The notes under the pieces are model-generated. The model was not told the origin of the DNA. It saw nothing but the letters and a program-made list of their open reading frames with translations, and did not search any database. Both the position numbers and the translations under genes were made by a program. A stretch of DNA of 64,000 nt from Chrysoperla carnea. Its lineage: Eukaryota; Arthropoda; Insecta; Neuroptera; Chrysopidae. The stretch covers positions 56,522,181 through 56,586,180 of the forward strand of contig NC_058340.1 of assembly GCF_905475395.1 (NCBI RefSeq), read 5' to 3'. Every line of letters begins with the position of its first letter. Position 1 is the first letter of the stretch. Shown here one piece after another: positions 52,001 to 64,000 of the stretch.

Positions 52001-55000
52001 AACTCATGAGATGATCGAAATTTTGAAAAAAAATTCTAGTTTTACTTAACTTTTCTTGATGATACTTCACGTTCTATGACTTTTAAACCGATCAAAAATT
52101 TTAAAAACCAAAAAATGAATGATAAATGAAAAAAATGTTTATATTGAATTTTGTATATTTAATATTAAAACAAATAGATACATTCTAGCAATATTTTAAT
52201 CAATAATTAAAATATTGCTAGAATACATCTAAAAATTACAAAAAATGATTTGAAAAAAAAAATTAAAATAAAAAAAATTTTGTTTGTTTTTGGGTGCTAA
52301 CTACCATAACACACAACATTGACGAGAAAGATAGAGAGGTGGATTAAAGTATTTAAACTCAAATTAGTAACATCCTAATTTTGATTTTTGTAAATTCATT
52401 TTTATTTTGTCAAATGAAATGAATATCGTACAGAATATATTTACAGCTGAGTAAAACATTATATTATGCATTCAAATTCATCAATCAATTTTATTTTCAA
52501 TAATAATAAGTTATTTTTTTGTAATATTTTACTAAATTTAATTAAATAAAAAAAAAAAATAATTAAAACAGAAAAAAAAAAAAAAAACGGTAAAATCAAA
52601 AAGCATTATGTTATTGTACAACGATTACTGTGAGATTTATGTAAATTTATGATTTATTTTTTTAATATTTTATTTTGTTATTAAGGTCTATTATTTAGAA
52701 ATCAAATGTGTTATGAGGAAGCAATACATTTTCAAATATTGTTTGTTTCCTGCTAATCCTATCATAAAAATTAACGATTCATACATTCAAACTTAGTTAA
52801 AAGATTTTTGTAAATAAGGATTCATCTTTCTCGAATTGGTGATTAAAATTATGCTCCGAAATTCCAAAGAACAGAAATATTCCTGAAAGTTATTTTAGAT
52901 CAAAACTATTTAGTAAATTTAGATCAAAACTACTTTAAAGATATCTGACAAAAAAAGCGACGATCTAAACAAAACTTAGATAGAGATAGAATTTCCTAAC
53001 ATCGTAAGTTTTCAATGTGGGGATTGGCTCGATTCAAAAGATTTTAGTTACCCGAAACAAAAGGTAGAATAGGCGACGAATCTTTTCGAAAAATTCAGCA
53101 TCTCATGCATCTTGAATTTTTTTCTCCAAGAAAAAGTGAATGCTCTTTATATTTTTAAGTATACGAGGTACTAAATGTCTGAATAGGAGTCGACATCGGT
53201 CGTAATTAGTTATGATCGATATTTCTAAATGAATTCAAAAATTTATCGATTTAAAAATAGTCATATTAAAAAAAAAAATATATTAGTTTAAATTTTAATA
53301 TTTTCTGTGAAGATTTTAATTCTAATGGTAAAATTACCCTTAAAAATTAAATTAAGTGTGTTTATATTATTCCTAAAACGGCACACCAAAGGTAACAGTT
53401 ACGAAAAAACTATCCTAAAAAAATACACGAGATATACACGAATTAAGATCAGATCCTGATTCTGAAATTTTTTTTCTTATTTTTTGTTGTCATCAAAGCA
53501 GCTTTTAATATTTCTTCGAATATTTTTTATTAGAAAATAAGTAATTGCATTCAATACTTTACCAATTCATTTGATTTTTGAAATTAAAAAAATACTTGGG
53601 AATTGTTAGTATTTTTAAATACATCGTTGACTACGATTCATGTATCAGATTATTACAAATAGTTGAATTTCTTTCATAATTCTAGACCAAACACCGATAA
53701 TTTTCATTGATAAAAAATAGAAAACCCAGAAGCAATTGATGAATCAACGTACGTCATTCATTTCAGTTATTTTTAGCAAATTTTTAGGCTACACCAAAAA
53801 GATCGGAAATCTGTTCATCATTGTGATTTATCTATTTAGGATCGGAAATTACTATCTAAATGAAATTTCCGATTTTTTGCCGTACCCAAAAAAATTTGCC
53901 ATCAATTTAAAGTTAAATGATTTATTCATACACTGTTATCAATTTTTTTGAGTTTTATATTATTTACCATTGATTTGTAGATCCGAAAATAAGTTCATTA
54001 TTTCTTGAAAATTATTGGACTGTTTAAGCACTGTGGTTTGAAAGAATTTCAACAAAATATATGAGTGATACGAATCGTAGCCAAGGAATCTAATCTACTT
54101 CTGGGTATATATAATTTCAAATTTTTTCTAGACCTTATCGTTTTTGAAATTATTAAAAATTATTTATACTGCAATTAATAGAAAGTATGCTGACGTTTGT
54201 TAAGGACGAGCATAAAAAAGATTGGACTAATATTTGTTAATTGTTTGGCTTTAAGTTTAATGTTCAAAAATTCTCAAACTTACAAATTCAAGAATAAATA
54301 CACCTCTACAAGAGAAATTGCAATTTCTGAGTCATAGCTAAGTTTGATTATACAAAAATATGTGAAACAATGGTTGCGTTTGGCCAATACGGGCGCTTAA
54401 TTTTTTTTATTAATCGCTCTCTATTCATTCATCATCTCCTCATATATCGATAATATATACTATTTTTTATGGAAAAAATATATTATCGATATAGGTAGAA
54501 GCTTAATATCTTGAAAGTGCTCAGTAAACAAACTGAGCGCTCATACCAGCCAAACGCAGCCATTATATTTTGTAAATTAGATTTAAATAACATCAATCCA
54601 CAATTAGAGGGAAAAAGAATTTCTTTATCTTGAAATTTAATAATGTATTACTCCCTCATTTAAATATGTTTCTAAAATAGTTAACCACTTTTTAAAATTA
54701 TTTTTCTCCATAATTTGAAAATGTGAAAATTATAACATATTAAAATGTTTTTTTTTCTTTAATAAAATGAAAGAAAAATATTAAATATACAAAAAATATC
54801 TTATAAAACAGTTGTAATTTTTTTTTAAAAAAAACGTAAATATATGTTTATATATGTATTTATATATATTGTTTTTAAAAAATAAAAACAGTAAAATAGA
54901 ATTTAAAAAGCTACTCATCAATGTCAGTCATGGTAGTAGCTGTGAAAAGAAAAGAAAACGGAATATTTCAATTACAATTTATTGTTCAGTTAATTACCAT

Positions 55001-58000
55001 TTTTAAAGCTATCATTCACAATGAAAATGTAATTACTCCGTACACTGGATCAGATTTTTAAACAAGGTCTTTTAAAAGACTCCAATCATTTCAATGTAAT
55101 CTTTCAAGGTTGCAAAATATACTAGCCAACGAATAAAGTTAAACACTTTCATATTTTTTCGAAATTTCAAGCAGCTACGCTAAACATCATCGGATTAGAA
55201 TCAACCACAACTCAAACAAAACTTGTTAGTAGTGTTGTTTCTCGCTTTTTAAATCGTACGCTCAAGAATTTGTATTATCCAATAAATGCCTTCGAAAACT
55301 TGTTTATTTTAACCAATTTTTCAATAAAGTCGTTTTTATTCAATCCCGTGCGAGCCTTTTTCAGTTATTTAGTGGCAAAGCAAAATAAAACACTTTTGGC
55401 TTTAATATATTATATCTTTTTAATTAAATGATTATATTTCTCTTTCTCGTTCATCATTTTTAAAACATGTTAAAAAAACACCATTTTCTAAAACATATCG
55501 AGATCTATAATCTGTAAGTCTTACCGTTGCATTATGGTTTCTTCGTGTTCCAAATCGTCAAATATTCATTTTAAGAATAATTATTTTTATCATCGAATAA
55601 TATTTTCTTATCATTGAAAAATAATCGAAAAGATTTAAATTACTATATCTCTATGAAAAAAAGATTCGAGTGATCAACAATTTTTTGAAACTTTCTGATT
55701 TTCTAAAAATAAATTAGGAAATTTTATCAACGGCTAGAGAAAATAATAACTTTTTATTCGAATTTAAACTGTTGTTTTTAAAGTGTCGATAACAATTCCG
55801 ATTCAACAATAACTCTGTCATTAAATTTTGTATGGGAATGATTAAAAACGCATTTTTTACACTTCTTGTAAGCTCTTAATTTAAATTAAAAAATAATGAT
55901 TTTAATGACTTTTTCAATCCTGGGTACCAAACGGTTGAAGATAATACACATTTTTAGGCATATGATTTGAAAACTAGAAAATGGAAGCTTTCGACTGACT
56001 GATCTGATAATGTTTAGCGTATATATAACTGTTTGGTATTAGATAAGTTATTTTCACTTAGGTTACAAGGCTTATTGTGATACAGGGATACCTTCAAAAA
56101 GAAGTGAACTTCTCCACAACCACTACGCTTGAACAATTTTGAGATATTTAAGAACCTTGAACCAAGACTAGATATGATCACACTCAGTTCGAGCTAACGA
56201 AAGTTGATCACACTTACTTCTCTTTTATTAAAATGTTCGTAAATTATTGCACGCAACAGTATAATCACATTATCGCCTCTTAAACAATATGGTTTCTTTT
56301 TTTATTTCCACTTTTATTGGAGAAGAGTTATCAAATAATACGTTTGAAAGTCTTGATAAATAAATGTGTTTTAAAATACCTATTATGAAAACGACTGACT
56401 ATGCGTAGAATTAAGGACGTACGAACATCAAGGGAATTTTAAATAAAAAGCTTGATATGAAGCTTTTTATATGAAGTTGGACTAAGTCTAAATCAATTTT
56501 GAAAATCTTAGAGGGGTGGTCCGATTATTTAAATAAATAAATCACTTCAAAAGTAGGCACATTTAACATTGATTTTATGGTAAAACGGTAGATGGATGAT
56601 ATGTTTTCATAGATTTCTCCAAAATTAGTCGATGAAAATTAAAAAAAAAAAAAGTATTTAAATTAAAGTTTTTAATAAATTATTGAAAAAAAAACCCGCT
56701 ATGCTGGACTAATTAAGGATGTCTGAGCACGATAGTGGGGACACAAATTAAAAAAATATATTTTTTCAATTTTGATGGTGAATTATGTTATAACTTGACA
56801 ATATAAGACGAAAAGTAAGAATAAAATTATTCGATATTTGGAGTAATTTTCAAAATATCGAAAATTGAAAATTTCGTTTAATTATTTACCTTTCAATATT
56901 TCGAAAACCAAGGCAGGTATCGAAAATTTTTATTCTTATTTTTCGTCTACATGCATGAAGTTATAACAAAATTTATCATCAATATGATAATAAGGTACAA
57001 ATAATTTCAACCCTAAATTTCAAATTGCCTTGGTGCTCGTACTACCTTAAATATTTTTATCGATAAAATTTCCTAGATTTATTTACATTTTTTCCTAAGA
57101 AAAATATTTAAAAAACTTAACAAAAATTGTTGGTATTTTTTTGCGAAATATATTAATTAATTAAAATTTTGATTTATCTCTAATAGTTAAATATAAAGCA
57201 AGTTTTGTTATATCTCTAATAGATTAATCTATTTCTACGAAAATGAGCTTTCTGTTCGAAAATTAAAAAACAAAAACGTTTATCATAAAATACCAACTAG
57301 TTTTGTTCGAAACATTTGTCGATAACCCAACGATTTGGATACAAATCCGTAACGGTACTCCTACATTTTAACAACATTATATCCGCACAGAGGAACTTCC
57401 GGACGTTTTGTTCTTTACAGCAATATGATTGTTGCTTCGGTGTACTCTACCGCCTTTTGATTTATTCGCATTTATTAAAAAACAGCCGGCATAATGAAGT
57501 ACAATGATTTTAAATTATAAACTATTTCATAATTTGGTCAAATTTCATTTTTTTAAATTAAAAAATAATTTTCTTAATTTTAAGAAAAACTAAATGAATA
57601 TTAATGGATATTATTTTGAATTTTTTAACTCGATTTAATCAGTATTGATCATATTTCTGAGAATAAAATAAAACTTTCTACTTTTATTTCAAATTTTAAA
57701 AATTGTCGTTGGTTACAGCGTCTAAAATGCTTTTTAATGAAGCTTTTTTTTTTAAAGTTGGTTTAGTTATCATTGATTTTTGAAGATAACGGTTGTTGTT
57801 ACACAAAAAAATAATAAATACTTTTTAGGGAATTTCCTTTTAAGGAAATGGATATATTGTACCTCTGCTAAGATGCTGTAAAAATTTCTTTAGGTTGCTC
57901 AAGCTCCCATATAACAATAACCAATACATCCTAAAACATCTAATTTTGAAAAAATTCACTAAAGATAACAATTAATCTGTTGGTCTTATCAAGTATCTGT

Positions 58001-61000
58001 TTATTCTTTTGTGTATCATGACGTTTACTGGTTACTGTTATGAGAGCTTGACTTATAAATAGAATTAATTGAAAGCTAATAACTAAAAGTAAATAATTAT
58101 AATTATAACAATTTCATTGTGAATGTAGCTCTTTCAAAAGCGCAAATTAATAAAAAGTCAACAAACCTTCTTCAGAATTACTGCGATTTCCAGTATTTCC
58201 AGCTCCAGCCGATTTCTGCGCACCACTTCCACGTGTTTGTTCAGACTGTTTAGCACGTTTACGTTCAGATGGGCCACCTGGTTTTGGTGGACGTCCTTTA
58301 CGACCACTTGATAATGCATTCATGGCACTATCAGAATTTAATTTATTCGACGATTGACGACTATCTGATTGTGACGATTGTGATGATTTCGGTCGAAACC
58401 CAGGTAAATCATCATCAGAACTATCAAAACCATCATCAGAACTATCTAGACGATGTTTACGTTCTTTCGGTAAAGGGAAGTAACGTGGATCATCTTGTGG
58501 ATCACCTTGACTACTAAGTCGTACAACTGGAGCAATTGGTACTGGTGGTGGAGGTGGTGGCGGTACCACAACACTAGGAGTGGCCGTTGTTCCAGTTGCT
58601 CCTGGTGTTCCAGTCATCATACCACCAGTACCATTTGGTTGATCAGGTTTTCGTTGCCATGATGCTTTACGTCCACCACGTGTACCAGCTGGTGGTGGTG
58701 AACTATCACGTTCACCTTGTAAAAACTTAAGGTAGCTATTCATAAAACCAGAACCAGGTCCAGTAATCTTCTTTTCGGCTAATTTATTCACAATTGGATT
58801 AACTGGTGGCTGATGATGCTGTTGATGAGGAGGTTGCGGGGGATGATGATGTGAGGCGGCGGCGGCTGTTGCAGCACCAGGTTGTTGGTGTGGTTGAGCA
58901 TGCGCATGTTGATGTACTGTTTGATTAGTTCGATTTGTTTCTGAAAGGAAATTCAATTCCTCTTCTATATTTGGTACGACCACCTTAGGTTGTTCTTCAG
59001 GAGGGTTAGGATTCGATGAAGGATTCGTGGAATATTGATTATGACTATTATTATGGAGATGATTTGATGATTCTTGGTGATAAGCATTGGATGCAGATGA
59101 AGATGATGACGTTAATGGCGTTAAGTCTGTTGATGATGAGTATTCATGATGTGAGGATGAGGGTGTAGCGGCTTGCGCCGCTGCTAAGTGAAATGCTGGA
59201 TAAAATGGTATGGGAGGTGGTGCAGCAGGATGATGATGTGGAACCATTAAAGATTGGTGTTGATGTTGCATTTGTTGTGCAGCACTAAAGGCTGCCGCAG
59301 ATGCTGAGCCTGAAAACATTTTAGGTGGTGGGGGTGGTAAATTCCATCTTTCAAAATCAAAATAACTGGTAGCACCACCATTTTGATGATGATGATGGTG
59401 TTGTTGATGTTGATGATGATTTGACGTCGTAGCGCCAGAACTATGTGCTGGTGGTGGTATTCGGGAAGTGAAATATTCAGCCATTGCTGCACCCGTTAAA
59501 TCAGAAATCGCTGATGCCGACGACGATGACGTTGATGATGTCGATGTACTATGCCCACCACCTTTATCGTTACTTTTTCGCCTTTTATTGCCCCCCGCAG
59601 TACTATTACCACCGCCGCCTCCTCCCCCTCCTCCTCCAGTGCTTTTTGCCTCAATTTTAACAATGTCTTGTTGTACTTGACAACTATTATTTACATTTTG
59701 TTGTTGTTGTGCGACGACTGCAGCGGCTGCAGCTGCAGCAGCAGCTTGCTGTGCTGCAACCGCTGCAGCAGCTTGTTGTTGCGCTTGTTGAGCTTGTTGT
59801 GCTGCTTGTTGTTGTTGTTGTTGTAATGTTTGTAAATTTTTAACGATTGTCATTGGATCACCACGACAACTCGATAAATCTTGTAATGTCACTTGATGTG
59901 ACGTATTTGAATCAAAGTATGCTTGCTGTCGTTCGGAAATACCAAGTACAGCACGTGGATTTGTTGTTGAATTTGTTGCTAATTCAATTTGTCTACTTGG
60001 TATTTCAATTGAATTATACGATGTTGAAGATGAAGACCCACCAGTACCCGTCGAAGCTGACCCACCAGTACTTGATGACGATGCCGTACTGGACTGTTGA
60101 TATTTATTATTTGTAGTACGTGAATGTTGTTGGGATGATCGATCTTCCCAACAATTTTGTTGTGTCGGTTGTTGAGCTCTTGTTATTACTGACGGATAGG
60201 CCACGCCGCCACCACCGGTTGAATTTGTTGGACGTGGGACGGATACATCGAGTGGGGAAGGTGGTGCGACTTGTTGTTGCGGTGAGGATATTGAGTTTAA
60301 TGGACTATTATACATTGGATACGCTGGGCTTGGGACATGACCTAGAGGAGAGGCTTGCGAGTGTGCTTGTAATGGACTCGGCCTTCTTGGTACCACAACA
60401 CCACAATCAGTAGGACCATTACTTTGGGTATATTCAGATGTACTAGCTTGCTTACCACCACTTCTATGATGATAATCATTATCTGTTGCAGGATTAGCAC
60501 CTGGTTGATAATGTCTATATGTTCCACCACTATTAGCACCAAGTTGATATGAGGATGATGAACCAGTTGTACTTCGTCCACTTTTAGTGGCTGAACTATT
60601 TGAACCAGCATAATGAGGCCGACCTGGTGCATCCATTATACTAAAACTTATTGGAGACGATTGGCTTGGACTGGTTGACGATGATGAAGCTCCAACTGCT
60701 GCATTCGATGATGAAGATGATTGTTGACGTTGTGAACGTTCAGTTTGATTTGCAAGCTCTGGATATATTTTTGTTTGTGCCTTTGTTTGTATTTGTTGCG
60801 TAGAGGGGGCAGGAGGCGGCTGTGGTTTTGCGGGCGGTGGCGCAGCAAACGATGAAGATTGATGATTTGCGGCAGCATTAGCGATAACTTGTTGTTGGCG
60901 GTTCGCAGCCTTTTCACTACGATTTGGGAATAAGGTGGAACGGACAGGGGCTTGGGGGATACGATACTCTTTCGATACAACAGATGTATTATGTGAGGAT

Positions 61001-61905
61001 GGTGAGGGTGAGGATACGATACATGATTGTTGGGATACTGAGGATACTGAGTTACTTTGAAATGACTTACTATTGTTGTTACTTGTTGCGGTATTTGAAT
61101 TTGAATTATAGGTGTCTTGTTGCGATGTACCTTTACTGCTGCTAGTACTAAATGACGATGAGCTAGAAAGTGGAGAATCACCAACAAATGTTGTTGGAAC
61201 TTGAAAAAATGAACTTGCGTTTGATGATTGCTTCGATTGTTGATTTGGTGCACTCACTTGTGGACTTTGAGATCTACTTGTTTTTGCGCTAACAGCAGCT
61301 AATTGAGAATTCAAATGATTTAAACTTTGAGCAGCAGCAAAATGTGCATTAAAATTCTCATATGAACTCTTTGTCGTAGCTGGTACAGGACCACCTGGTG
61401 AGTTTGGTACACTTTCGTGTGGGAGTATGCCAAATGGACTGTTTTGTTGCCATGCGGCGGCACTAGCTGCTGCGGCTGATGCACCTTGTTCAAAGAAACC
61501 TTGTGGTCCTGGTGGTGCTTGGTGATGTGATCCATAATGTGATTCATTATCTGACGATTGTTTCGATGCAGCTGCTTGTAATGCAGCGGCTTGTCTATGT
61601 TGACTTACATAGTGTGCAGGTTTTGGATTTGCATGATGAAATAATGGACTGAAAACAGCATCGTATGCAACTGGAGGCGGTGATAGAAAACTTCCTGGAT
61701 TAAATGGAGATGCTGTTGATGATGCTAACGATGCTGTTGTATGTGCAGCTTGTAACAAAAGCTGTGACGTTGTTGATGGGACACCGCCTCCAGCACTATG
61801 CCCAGCGCCATGATGGTGATGAAAATCTCCACTTGAGGCGCTGGCTTGTACTCCCGCTAGCCGATTATATGAGGCATAAGCCGACCACGGCCCAACGGGA
61901 TCCAT
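46094..61905 (-). CDS. QSER1/PRR12-family nuclear protein (DUF4211), nine coding exons
   Basis: Exons: 61905-58167, 51941-51754, 51185-50987, 50274-50123, 49586-49449, 48997-48751, 47854-47571, 46803-46621, 46189-46094. Junctions are GT-AG and all phases join; 5226 nt give 1741 aa. Exon 1 encodes 1246 low-complexity residues (S/Q/H/A/P), with a polyQ/polyA tract near 692-738, a conserved [19 protein letters not shown] near 1046-1065 and an AT-hook-like [11 protein letters not shown] near 1205. Later exons give acidic and basic linkers ([18 protein letters not shown]), then the conserved C-terminal region: [35 protein letters not shown], paired CxxC motifs (LCAAC and MCRVC) that could bind zinc, and [12 protein letters not shown]. 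The vertebrate relatives QSER1 and PRR12 are chromatin proteins; QSER1 is reported to protect regulatory DNA from methylation with TET1. Nuclear chromatin function here is inference. The 6.2-kb first coding intron could hide a small exon, but the join is in frame without one. Confidence 0.78.
46380..46575 (-). repeat. Candidate tRNA-derived SINE in the last intron of the QSER1/PRR12-like gene
   Basis: On the minus strand an A-box-like TAGCAAAATAG (46556-46546) is followed about 35 nt later by a B-box-like GGTTCGAATTCC (46509-46498), the spacing of an internal pol III promoter. A GC-richer body follows (GATCAGGTCGCTGCAGCGCA). The B box departs from consensus at one position, and the molecule does not fold as a tRNA by eye. 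Confidence 0.4.
47080..47456. mobile_element. About 377-bp fold-back MITE in an intron of the QSER1/PRR12-like gene
   Basis: Left arm blocks AAAATGGAATGATTATATAT, TCATGATAATTTTAAAGTTA, AGAAACGAAAACACCCGACA, ATGTTCGTAAAAGATCATG and AACGTCATAATGTCAATTAA are matched in inverse order by AATTAACATTATTACGTCAC, GTTTTACGAACAT, TGTCGGGCGTTTTCGTTTCT, TAACTTTAAAATTATCATGA and TATATATGACCTTTCCATTT. The whole element folds on itself. The 92-aa ORF at 46964-47242 is an artefact of its left arm. Confidence 0.85.
51290..51715. repeat. Degenerate tandem dimer in an intron of the QSER1/PRR12-like gene
   Basis: Two diverged units each contain TTCTRTGTACTTT, GGGATAAAAARTA, TTACTCTC, ATCTCTGTGCAYAAA and GAGTTTAGTTTGGGTGTGA or its variant AAATTTAGTTTGGACGTGA. 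The motif order recalls 3' regions of insect non-LTR elements. A GC-rich hairpin (CTCCGCGAAGTCGGAG) sits near 51223. Confidence 0.5.
52182..52224. repeat. 19-bp perfect hairpin, 5-nt loop
   Basis: ATTCTAGCAATATTTTAAT, loop CAATA, then the exact complement. It lies in the first coding intron of the QSER1/PRR12-like gene, about 240 bp downstream (plus orientation) of exon 2. Too short for a classical insect pre-miRNA. Confidence 0.85.
54369..54564. mobile_element. 196-bp fold-back MITE
   Basis: TIRs AATGGTTGCGTTTGGC and, inverted, AATGGCTGCGTTTGGC (15/16). The centre also folds: ATATCGATAATATAT and ATATATTATCGATAT around 54445-54497, and GGGCGCTTAA against TGAGCGCTC. Superfamily undetermined. 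Confidence 0.78.
56455..57055 (+). repeat. Dispersed repeat, partner of 1641-2220
   Basis: Second copy of the family at 1641. Inside it GACGAAAAGTAAGAATAAAA (about 56808) and TTTTTATTCTTATTTTTCGT (about 56933) form an inverted pair around AATATCGAAAATTGAAAAT, so this part can fold back. Lies in the first coding intron of the QSER1/PRR12-like gene. Confidence 0.82.
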
Positions 61906-64000
61906 CTACAGCACTTAGCTGATATTTTCCTCTTTACAAAACATAGATAACTTGGTTGTTTTCTTAGATTTTTATTATAATACGTATTTTTAGATTTTGG
62001 TTTCCAACTGTTTTTTTTTACGTAATTCTATGTCAAAGTACAATTTTCTTTGTTTTCATTTTTAGAAAAGAGTAAATTTGATTACTCAGCTGTGCTTGCT
62101 GCTCTACAGTAATTGCTGTTTAATCAGGAACTTCCACAGTACCTAAAAAATTTTTACTTAATTACTAGTCACAAATAAACAGATAACCCCTTTTTATTTT
62201 ATCTTACGAAAATTTGAAATTTTAATTTTCTTGAATTTCGATAATTTATTATTTAATTATTAAATCTAATGAACAACAGTCTTAAAAATTTTTAATTATG
62301 TGGTTAAAATTTTCAGAATTTTCGTCGATATTCGCAAACATTAACCAAACATGATTATACAAATCAAACACTATTTACTTTTATAGGTAGAAAACAATTT
62401 ATAAAATAACTATAAATTGTTTTCTTAAATAAGAATAATTTTTTGTTTTTAATATGTACAGCATCAATTTTCCTAAAGAAAAATTACGTGTACCCTCATC
62501 AAACATGCGGAAATGCCGGTTAAGTAATTTCCTAATAGTTGATGTTTTTATAACAAAATTGATTTTTTCATATACTAATGGAAGTTGGTATGATGTATTA
62601 TACTAACTATTTTTCCCGTAAAAAAAGTATATTAATTAATGAAAATAATGAGAGGGGTGTGGGGTATAAAGAGGGATTTTGCAATAAAAAAAATATTATA
62701 TGAAAAATATACAAAAAATAAAGCCATAATAGCCGTGAATTGATGGCTGGTATTTGGTCGGCGGGATATAAGCCGCTCATCTCAAGTCACTCTGGTGTGT
62801 GTATATGTACTCCCACCCCCCATTAAAAAATAATATCAAAGCGTTATATACTCAAAGGTTCACTTAACCATCTGCTAATAAATAGTATTTAAATAAATTA
62901 AAATGCATAAAATATAAGAAAACTTACTTTTATTAAACAGCAATCAGTTAAAAATACAAATTTATATCGTTGATTCACTAGATAACATCTTCCATAGTAA
63001 ATATGGCTTCGTTATAGAACTTGAATGCGTCCTTTGACAAATATTAACAACACATTTATGTCTGTCACACAATCACAATATCGATAAAAACATAATAAAA
63101 TGTTGTAAAACACAATTATTGTTAATATTTAAGTAATTTTTACACAAATTCAATAGTTATATACAATGTTTAACACTATTTTAATGACAATGTCTACCTT
63201 TACACTTGTACGGCCGCCATTTTATTACAATATTCTATCATACAACAATAAAAGACATGAAGCGCCATCTATCGATTTATGGTGACGTCATATACAATTA
63301 TTAAATACAATAGGAAAACGAAGTGAAAACGGGTGGTAGGATAAAATAAATCGTTGTTTGAAACGATGATCGTTCGCTACATATAACACCACTTTATATT
63401 ATATTATATTATATTATTATTATACCATCCATATACATATACCTACCAATACCGTACGTTGAATACATTCTATTCACTAACATACTACATACGTATATAC
63501 ATACTATGTATACAAAACTATTTTATTTCTCATTTTTATTAATTCTAAAAATTATTATTATTATGATTATTATATTCTATTCAAAAACAGGGCGTCGTTT
63601 TGTTATTGTTTAATAAAACCACGCATGGAAATAATCATTATTTTACTTATCCAGGGATTAATACTATATTATTGTTAATTAAAATAAATGATACATATAT
63701 TTTTTTTATTAATTAAATACATATATTCGATCAACTCCATCGTATAAAATATCGACTAACTACTTCGAATCCTCTTTGCTTTCTAGGTTTTATGAAATTG
63801 TTTATAATAATTTCGATAAACTAGAAAATGACGTATTCTCTCTCGAAGTATGTAAATTGTAAAAAATCTAAATATGTACTTTTTTAATATAATTTTTCCT
63901 GTTTGAATATCATTGGATTTTTCCTAGATAATATTACAAAAAAAATTACATTCGTAGAAAAACCTAAATAAAAAAAATTAGTTAGTAAAATGTATTGGTA
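61906..64000. other. 5' flank of the QSER1/PRR12-like gene
   Basis: No coding region seen. It contains the probable 5'UTR, the YY1-like element near 63,215 and short AT microsatellites such as the TATTA run near 63,395-63,425. The only moderately GC-rich spot is 63,208-63,220. Confidence 0.5.
63208..63226 (-). promoter_or_regulatory. YY1-like element near the probable promoter of the QSER1/PRR12-like gene
   Basis: On the minus strand AAAATGGCGGCCG (63223-63211) matches the YY1/Pho-type core AANATGGCGGC, often found just downstream of start sites in animal housekeeping and chromatin genes. It lies about 1.3 kb upstream of the ATG at 61905. A good donor, AAA|GTAAGT, at 62938/62937 could end a non-coding first exon. 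The transcription start and UTR exon are inference. Confidence 0.45.

Larger units (their letters stand above)
51942..58166. other. First coding intron (6.2 kb) of the QSER1/PRR12-like gene
   Basis: AT-rich intron with no recognised exon. It contains a 19-bp hairpin at 52182-52224, a fold-back MITE at 54369-54564 and a dispersed repeat at 56455-57055 that has a partner at 1641-2220. The remaining ORFs (for example 53736-53951 and 57316-57507) have no recognisable product. Confidence 0.6.

Noticed and set aside
52182-52224. microRNA precursor
   Set aside because: The stem is only 19 bp with a 5-nt loop, too short for canonical Drosha/Dicer processing.
58269-61547. Several long ORFs (70-200 codons) in other frames within the large first exon of the QSER1/PRR12-like gene
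   Set aside because: They are shadows of CAR/CAT/GGT-type repeated codons in a low-complexity exon; translations are biased (H, I, L runs) and match no family.

Overview
The window is a stretch of insect nuclear genome. It is strongly AT-rich, its genes are split by introns with GT-AG junctions (some tiny, some many kilobases), and it is packed with decayed transposon remnants. The proteins are insect-like: a Tec/Btk kinase of the Btk29A type, ribosomal protein L27A, SF3A2, an Atox1 copper chaperone, an insect Caprin, and a long low-complexity nuclear protein of the QSER1/PRR12 family. I cannot name the order from sequence alone.

Layout. 1-24,190: amino-terminal half of Btk29A on the minus strand. 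Three coding exons (PH domain and Btk zinc motif) lie at 24166-24017, 20133-19881 and 14668-14303. The SH3, SH2 and kinase exons are not seen and should lie beyond the left edge. The rest is repeats: five copies of a family carrying a TCTG microsatellite, a 1.3-kb near-perfect palindrome, a Helitron, several TIR elements and older dispersed pairs.

24,200-38,640: a compact housekeeping cluster. RpL27A (-, five exons, 148 aa) is followed by SF3A2 (-, two exons, 270 aa), Atox1 (+, three exons, 71 aa) and Caprin (-, at least two exons, 592 aa). SF3A2 and Atox1 are divergent; Atox1 and Caprin are convergent. Three RpL27A introns hold box C/D snoRNA candidates. One carries two guides, complementary to the two universally conserved 3' regions of SSU rRNA. 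The other two look like paralogues of each other.

38,640-46,090: gene-poor, with a tandem duplication whose second copy has been split by a small inverted-repeat insertion.

46,094-61,905: one minus-strand gene of nine coding exons (1741 aa) that I assign to the QSER1/PRR12 (DUF4211) family. All eight splice junctions join in frame. Its first exon encodes 1246 residues of Q/S/H/A/P-rich sequence ending in a GSGF motif and an AT-hook-like motif. The conserved C-terminal region is spread over eight short exons, the first lying about 6.2 kb downstream. A likely promoter with a YY1-like ATGGCGGC element lies near 63,200.

The genes do not form a pathway. RpL27A, the snoRNAs, SF3A2 and Caprin all concern RNA (ribosome, rRNA modification, splicing, mRNP), but this is probably a chance neighbourhood.
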